DNA of 64,000 nt. Origin: Panicum virgatum (Eukaryota; Streptophyta; Magnoliopsida; Poales; Poaceae). The DNA lies in assembly GCF_016808335.1 (NCBI RefSeq), contig NC_053144.1, forward strand, positions 70,541,400-70,605,399. The letters are read 5' to 3'. The position numbers and the translations under genes are program-made. The notes beneath the pieces were generated by a model. That model searched no databases, was not told the origin of the DNA, and worked only from the letters and a program-made list of their open reading frames with translations. This document shows, in pieces, positions 57,809 to 64,000 of this stretch; position 1 is the stretch's first letter; each line of letters begins with the position of its first letter.

Positions 57809-59311
57809 TCGATCTCTGCCTCTCCTCCCTACTGTAGACTGGAGTAGTAGTATATACCGGAGGAGGAAGAGAGAGGAGTTGCGCTGATTGAATCGGGCGG
57901 GGCCCACGGGTCCCGCTCGGCCGGGAACCGGACGCGGGCATCGAGGAGCGGCGCGCGGGTGGGGGCCGCTGCCCCCCGTTCCGTTTCTTCTACACTGGAG
58001 TGGAGTAGTGGTAGTGCTAGTGGTGGGGGGACCGGGACGGCACGCGTGCTGTGCTTGTGCTAGTGTGCTGTCCCTGTGGCAGCTGCCAGCAGTGTAACGA
58101 AAGCCACCTTTTCTCTTTTTACAGTTTTACCCCTCTCTGCCTCTCCTCCGGTCTATAGGGCTGTTGCGCTTGCTCCCAAACGGCGCCTTTTACGCCGCTG
58201 CTTTCTTTTCCCGTTCACGGTGAAAGCGCTGCTACGGTTCCAACTGGAGCAAGAGCACACTGTCGCACAAAGTTTCTTTTTACTACCGCTGCAGTAATTT
58301 TGATTTTTGCAAAAATTTGCACAGTATCTGTCATATATCGAATATTCAAACGAACGTATTGAACATTAAATGCAGTTGAATAAAAAATAACCAATTACAC
58401 AATCCAGCTGATTACCACAAGATGAATCTTTTAAGTCTAATTAGTTCATGATTGAACATTATTTGTCAAGCAACAATAAAATGTACTTCAATACCAAAAT
58501 CTAAACTTTTTCACCAACTTAACACACCCTAAACAAAAGCAAAGCCTACCGGCGAGCTCTGCAAATAGGCACGACGAATAGAGGCGGACGCCCCGGTAAA
58601 ATTACCGTAAGGGCCAACCACTCCCCCACGAGTGCAACGGTGCTCCTCGTCACCGTAGCAAAGGATCACTATTCTACCTTCTCGGGGTAGGGAGTCATCA
58701 TCTCAATGCCACCATCACAACATCATCATCTCAATACCGCGGACACACTATCCGTTAAAATGACAGGACACAACCTGCATGTCCGCCATGTCGTACTTAT
58801 CGAAGGATTGACCGCTTCGACTGGCGGAGTAGGAAGCCCCGTCCGACGGAGCACGGAACTCTTTTCCCCTGATCAACCTGTTATTAGTTTCCCCTTAAGA
58901 GGTCTCTCCTGTCTATAAAAAGGAAGGACCTCCACATAGAACGCAAAAAAGTAGAACCCGGTAGCATCACATCCACCCTCACTCATGAGCTTGAACTCCC
59001 TAATTTTCTCGAGCACCTTGGCTCAAGCAATACAGCCGACAGACTCGGACATAGGGCATTCACGTCCAATCCAATATAGATCTTGAATCCTTATATGCTA
59101 GGCCACCTTCGATCATAACACACGTCATACACTACGATTAGATTTATCTTTTCGGAATCGACAACTGTGTAATAAAAAGTGCAATGCAAATCTACGCCGC
59201 ACACCATAATATTAGTAGTCATCATTGATGGGAGGACTGTGAGGTGGGTTAGCAGATGAATGACACCTGATCGAGAGCCAACGCAACGCAAACGAAGAAC
59301 TATTGATCTTA
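57809..59311. other. Intergenic with an LTR fragment
   Basis: The left part (57809-58560) is promoter-distal sequence with no gene seen. The right part is LTR-like and listed separately. No coding region is supported. Confidence 0.5.
58560..59290 (+). mobile_element. LTR fragment of a gypsy-type retrotransposon
   Basis: GC-rich U3-like sequence precedes a TATA box (GTCTATAAAAAGGAAGGACC, about 58911-58930). An R/U5-like part follows, with CTCGAGCACCTTGGCTCAAG and GGGCATTCACGTCCAATCC, phrases typical of grass gypsy LTRs. There is no internal domain or second copy, and both borders are uncertain. Confidence 0.5.
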
Positions 59312-60250
59312 GGCCCTGTTTGGATCCCTATAGTCCCTGGACTGAACTTTAGTCCTACCTTATTTGGGTGGAAGGGCTAAAGCAGCTACACAATGACTAT
59401 GTTATCCCTACTCCCTACCCTTCGCATTACACTTTCTCTCCCGCCAGCTCGCCTACCTCCTCTCCGCCTGCTCATCTACCTCCTCCTTCATGTTTGCCGC
59501 CGTCGTGGGCTCCTTCCCTCCACTTATCGGTGGCTGCTAGTCTAGGCGGGTCCGCGGTGGAGGACAGCTCGGCTCCCCTGGCTCGCTCCACTCATCGTCG
59601 CCCCACAAGCTAGGAATGTGTCACGCCGTTGCTGCCGCGATGCGGCACTGGCTCGCCAATCGCGTCGTGCTCCATGGGATGGCAATGGGGCAGGTTTGGG
59701 TCGAGTGGAGTGTATGGGCACCGGCTCGCTCGTCAAGTCTAAGACGCGGCGAGAAGGGAGACACCCGCACCACTCCGAGGGCCAGCGACCCCAACAACCA
59801 GCCGTCGGTGGTGCAAGACCGCGGCCACCAAGTACCCCGTGCTTCCCGGAGGAAGAAGACCGCAGAGACGGGATCGTTAGTGCATGGGCGAGTCGGGAGC
59901 CAGAGCCTCGTGGCACCGCAGGCAAGGAGTGGGAGGAGCCCTGTGGCTGCGTAGGCGAGGAGCGGGTGGAGGCGAGGCCCGATCCATGGTGGAGAGGGCT
60001 GGAGCGGAGCGGCGGCGGGTCGGGAGGTGGGGCTGGGAGAGTGAGGAGCGAGGGGGAGAGGGTACCGAGGCTGTCGGATAGGGTTGGGGAGGAACAGGGT
60101 GGAAATTTGGAGCTTTTGTCCCATTTAGCCACGACTTGCTTTGGGAAGTAAGTAATGATCTAAACATTTTGTTGGTCCCACCTTTGATCCTTATGTTTAG
60201 CTTGCTATGGACCAAAAGAGGGGGATTAATCCCCTTCTCTAAAGAGGGCC
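59312..60250. mobile_element. PIF/Harbinger-like element, 939 bp, TSD TTA
   Basis: Ends GGCCCTGTTTGG and the complement GGCCCTCTTTAG are flanked by TTA on both sides (59309-59311 and 60251-60253). The TSD and TIR type match PIF/Harbinger (Tourist-like) elements. Both subterminal regions carry GGAC/GTCC and GGGATT-type motifs. The interior is GC-rich with overlapping long open frames on both strands (59618-60151 plus, 60132-59542 minus). It has no transposase motif, so it is non-autonomous. Confidence 0.72.
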
Positions 60251-60409
60251 TTAATCGAGAAGCTAGCAAAGATGATGGCGCACGCATGGAGGGGTCCGTT
60301 ATGGGGCACAGAACAACATGCACCATGCCTGTCATTATTTAAATAGTACTAATTTGCAGCTACAAAGCAAGGAGGGTACCCTACATATAACTATTAGGGC
60401 CTTGTTTAG

Positions 60410-63400
60410 TGTAATACCCGGTTTATAAAAGGACATAAACCGAGCAATTATATACGTGCCAGGATCAAGTCACACGTATATACAACAGAATGAACAGTAT
60501 ATCATAGCACATATCACGTAAAAAGATATAATAAAGCGAATACGAATGTTATTTATTATATTAATGACAAAATATCTGATACAGCGTAAGCGTAGAATAC
60601 ATATACGAAGAACTCTCGGAAGCAGGGCGCCACAGGGACGTCGACTGGGAGACGAACGCCTAGAAGTCCTCGTAGTCCTGGTAGCGTTGAGCGAACTCCC
60701 TCGCGTCGGCAGGAACTGAGCAGCAGTAGCGTATCCAAGAGAAAAAAGTAGAGAAGAGGCAAGGGTGAGTACACAACTTGTACTCAACAAGTATAACACA
60801 AACTATGAGGCTCTAAGGTTGGCTGACTCAACTGCATTAGCTTTTAAGTCTTGGCAGAATTTTATTACAGCTATTTACTACGAGTTGATGAATTACCATT
60901 AACCCAGTTACATAGTAATTAATCAAAATTAATCATGTTGCTACTGAGAACCAAACCACAACCATACCAAAACCCCGAGAGGCACCGCCTCGTCGGAAGG
61001 AGCTAACCCCACTAATCAAAAGGAGGATCTGGGCCGCTCATGACCGTGAGCACGGCTAGTATACCAGTTTTACACTCTGCAGAGGTTGCACATCTTTACC
61101 CATAAGTCGTGAGCTACGCTAGTTGTTCATCACACTTCCTTAGGTGAGATGACTAGCGACTCATTACGAGGCCGTTACAAAGGACACGTTGGTAAGGTGT
61201 AACCGCTAAGGAAACAGGCTCCGCAACGATGGTAACCACCTCGTGGGGTACGCACACCAAGCCTCGTAGCCTGGCCACCATTGAAGCTCACCACCCCCTA
61301 TGCCCCGTCGGTAAGTTACTCCCGAACCAAAATGACCTAATTAGTAAGCCAAGACCGTCACATTCCAGTCTTGTGGTAGCGCTGTTGTCCCAAGTTGTCG
61401 CTCTATAAACCGGTCCTTATGGAGAGTGGCTAACCCAGTAGTAAGCACCGTGCTGGCCCCCTAAACCATGTTTCTAACAAAAACCAATTTTAACGAGACG
61501 GGAGCCACTCAAGCCACACAGAGGGCCACTCTCAGAATTAAGTTGCATATATGATTAATCAAATTAATTTAAAAGGACCAAGTGTGTTATAGCGCGGCAC
61601 CTAGCACAACTAACCAAAATACAACCCAAAGGATATATAAAGGATATAAAGTGGCTAGAAAAGTCCTTATATGCATACAGTATTAAAATGCAGTATGAAA
61701 TTGTAATTAAAGGTGATAGGTGTTGTTCATGTTATACTTGCCTTCCTCGTACTGCTCCTGCTGCTCAAACTGCTCTGAAGATGGCTCTTGGCACTGGTAC
61801 TGATGCTTCTCCGGTAGCTCAACGTCTACTCACGAACACATGGCCAAAACAAGGCACACAATAAGCATACAAGCAAACACTAACAAAAGCTAAGAAACAG
61901 TACATCAATACATTAAAACAGCACACTAAACTAGTCTAAACCTATTCTACGCGTTACAACGATCGCGTGGACATAAAGAACGCCTAAAACGGAGCTAAAA
62001 CGCAAAAACTAGAGCTAAAACAAGTTCCAGGGACCTATTTGTAAGAAAACTGAAGTTCCAGGTGGTTTCTGGGCAAAACTGAGGACTAAAACATAATTAA
62101 CCGTTAAATCTAAGGGCTAACAAGCAAAACCGAAGTCTCTGGACTGCGGGCGCTAAAACCAGGAAGGTCAGGGGGGTTTTGGTAACAACCGGGGCCTAAC
62201 TGTAATTATTTTTGAATGGCTGTGGACCGCGGGTTGATAAAAGAAAACCTCAGGGTCTCTTTAACAAAAGTGCCAGGGCGAACCGTTATGTTTGATTCAG
62301 GACGCTTGGATCTGGATCTAACGGTTCAAGGCGGCTTGATCTTAGATCTAATCTAGGCCGTTGTTTACAGATCTGGCGGTCCAGGGCAAAGGGGAGCGCG
62401 GGCGGCGGCGGGACTCGCCGGACTTGAGTCCCCGCGGTGGCGCTTCGCCGGGAGCTCGTCGGAGAGGGCGGCCTGGGCGCTACAGGCGGTATTTTGGGCT
62501 GCGGTTTGGCCGTGGAGCTTGTGCGCGGCGCGGCTAAACCACCTAGGCACTCAGAACGGCCGATTAGGGGCTGGGCGTGGCTCGCCACGGCGAGGGGCGG
62601 CGCTGCAGCGAAGGTGCTCGCCGGAGCGAGTGTTCTGGGCGATGCCAAGGGCTACGGGCTAAGAGATCTAACGCAAATGAAACAAGAAGTCGGGCAGAGG
62701 CTCACCAAGGGGTTGGATCGAAGAACGAGTCCGGCGCAGGGGGTCGACGGCGATGTCCGGCGGCGGAGTCCGGCACAGTGGTCGTGGAAGAGTCGTTGCA
62801 GGGGTGCTCCGGCTTCCAACTCCCTCGAGCGGGTGCGCGGGTCTGCTGTGGTCCCGGAGAGGCGGACAGGGAGGCCAAGGAACCCACAACAGTGCGGAAT
62901 TGCGGTGAGAAATTTACTCACCGGCGACGGGTCTTTGGCGGAATTCGGGAAGAAGGCGCGGTGCAGGGGCCGAAGAAGTGGCCGGCGTGAAACCTGAACC
63001 CGAGACGATCAACCTCGGCGACTTGCGGCGATGGAAGTGCGGTGGAGCAGACGGGTCGTGGCGGCGTAGGACTCTGCTCCGCACTGAGCTTGGAGGGCGG
63101 CGCGGCTAGGATTTTGGGGTGGCGGCGCTAGCGGGATAGGAGGAGGAGCAGGGGTCCGCGGGGGGGGGGGGGGCATTTAAGGACGGGCGGTGATCCTAGG
63201 CAGGCGTGCCCAAGGAAGGTCGCGCGCGGGGATCACGGGGAATTGGCGATGGCAGTGGCAACGGCGCGGTTGTGGTGGAGAAGACGGGGCCGACAAGCGG
63301 GCCCCGCTGGTCAGCGGCGCAGGGAGCGGTTCACGGGGAGGGAAGGGCGACGCGGTTGAGCGCGAGCGTGCTGGGCGCTGGCAGGTGGGCCTTGGCGGTC

Positions 63401-64000
63401 AGTGGCACCGGGCCGCGGACAAGCAAGCGTGCTGCGGGCTGGCTTGCGCCGCCAGGTGGGGTCGGCATGGCAGCGACTCTGCGGACGGGTCGTGCGGAGG
63501 AGGGGAGAAGCGGGCCTGGGCGCTGGTCGCTGGGTCGTGCGGGGCGAGCGCGGGGTGAGGGAGGAACGGGCCCAGGAGAGAGGGAGCTCGGGAGCAGGCC
63601 CGGCTGGGCCGCGTGCGGGGGAGGAGAGTCGGGCCGCTCGCGAGTGGGCTCGGGGAGGGAAAGGAGCTGGGCCAGGAAGGGAGAGGGTGGGCCGGCCAAC
63701 GGGCTTTGGGTTGGGTTTGGGTTCCTTCTTTCCTATTTCTATTTCTTCTCATTTTTCTTTTTCCATTCTAACTCAAACTCAAGTCTAATGAGTTCAAATA
63801 AATTTGAATTCAACCCTAACCAAACAGAAGAAAGAGATGCTCCAGCATGAATGCACAACCAAAATTGAACTTATGATAAAATTTTAATTACTTAAAGAAC
63901 AAAATTTTAGATTAAATGCAAGTCTAACACAATAAACCTTAGAAAATTAAATAAAGCCAATTAAATTTATTATTAAATGCTGGAATTTAAATTAGGGTGT
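60410..64000 (-). mobile_element. Probable long LTR or non-autonomous LTR element, incomplete
   Basis: The left end TGTAATACCC (60410) and the sequence at the window edge (AATTAGGGTGT) look like complementary ends of one LTR-type unit whose last bases lie outside. Read on the minus strand it would begin near TGTAACACCC. A GC-rich promoter/leader-like block (about 63720-62340) follows, with a 14-base homopolymer at about 63160-63173. AT-rich non-coding sequence runs down to 60410. No gag or pol is visible. The plus-strand open frames in 62437-63850 are GC-driven. It interrupts sequence resembling the start of a GGGCCTTGTTTAG MITE at 60396-60409. Confidence 0.5.

Noticed and set aside
62437..63850. 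Long plus-strand frames near the right edge
   Set aside because: GC-rich composition produces frames in every phase. No motif, splice signal or family resemblance was seen.
1..64000. CRISPR arrays, bacterial operons or phage-like systems
   Set aside because: The window is plant nuclear DNA. No regular spacer-repeat array or prokaryotic gene cluster is present.

Overview
This window is nuclear DNA from a flowering plant, almost certainly a grass and probably a panicoid one. The evidence is many-exon genes with GT-AG introns, a GC-rich 5' bias in coding exons, grass-type MITEs, LTR retrotransposons, and monocot-like versions of plant-only proteins. I cannot name the species.

Nine nuclear protein genes could be built exon by exon, and every joined reading frame closes without a shift. 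From left to right they are: an intracellular LysM protein (-, 835-2900); a kinase-interacting/NET-like coiled-coil protein with an actin-binding NAB-type region (-, 6643-9796); the THO complex subunit 1/HPR1 (-, 21 coding exons, 11963-19538); a small type I membrane protein (-, 21331-21846); a WEB-family coiled-coil protein (-, 33996-36110); a conserved eleven-exon protein, possibly plastid-targeted (+, 37430-39834); a SANT/Myb-like DUF3755-type protein (+, 44655-46643); BTF3, the beta subunit of the nascent polypeptide-associated complex (+, 47905-49299); and a class III HD-ZIP of the REVOLUTA clade (-, 18 coding exons, 50244-56686) with an intron-split miR165/166 target site.

The largest non-genic block is a 5'-truncated Ty3/gypsy retrotransposon of probable Tat type (22592-33915, minus orientation). 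It has an identifiable 3' LTR and polypurine tract and a gag-PR-RT-RH-INT frame broken by one TAG. Between pol and the 3' LTR lies a long additional ORF on the opposite strand. That ORF (24266-27809) reads through cleanly only if two short introns are removed, giving 1131 codons. It is the most unusual coding object in the window.

Smaller mobile elements were delimited by their own ends and target-site duplications: a 336-bp TRIM/SMART-like element inside a THO1 intron (TSD GGTAC); a 612-bp deleted gypsy remnant just upstream of the DUF3755 gene (TSD GGTAT); a MULE-like element with long inverted repeats and a GC-rich interior (42788-43752); a PIF/Harbinger-like element (59312-60250, TSD TTA); and three MITEs of one family (7723, 8453, 57474). 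Two further LTR fragments lie at about 5225-6508 and 58560-59290. The right edge (60410-64000) looks like one long LTR-type element running out of the window. A diverged 5' fragment of plastid cemA lies at 40327-40551.

The genes do not form a pathway. They cover mRNA export (THO1), co-translational chaperoning (BTF3), leaf polarity and vascular patterning (HD-ZIP III), and cytoskeletal or chloroplast-related functions. BTF3 and the HD-ZIP III gene are convergent neighbours. All functional statements are inferred from recognisable protein families; no database search was run.
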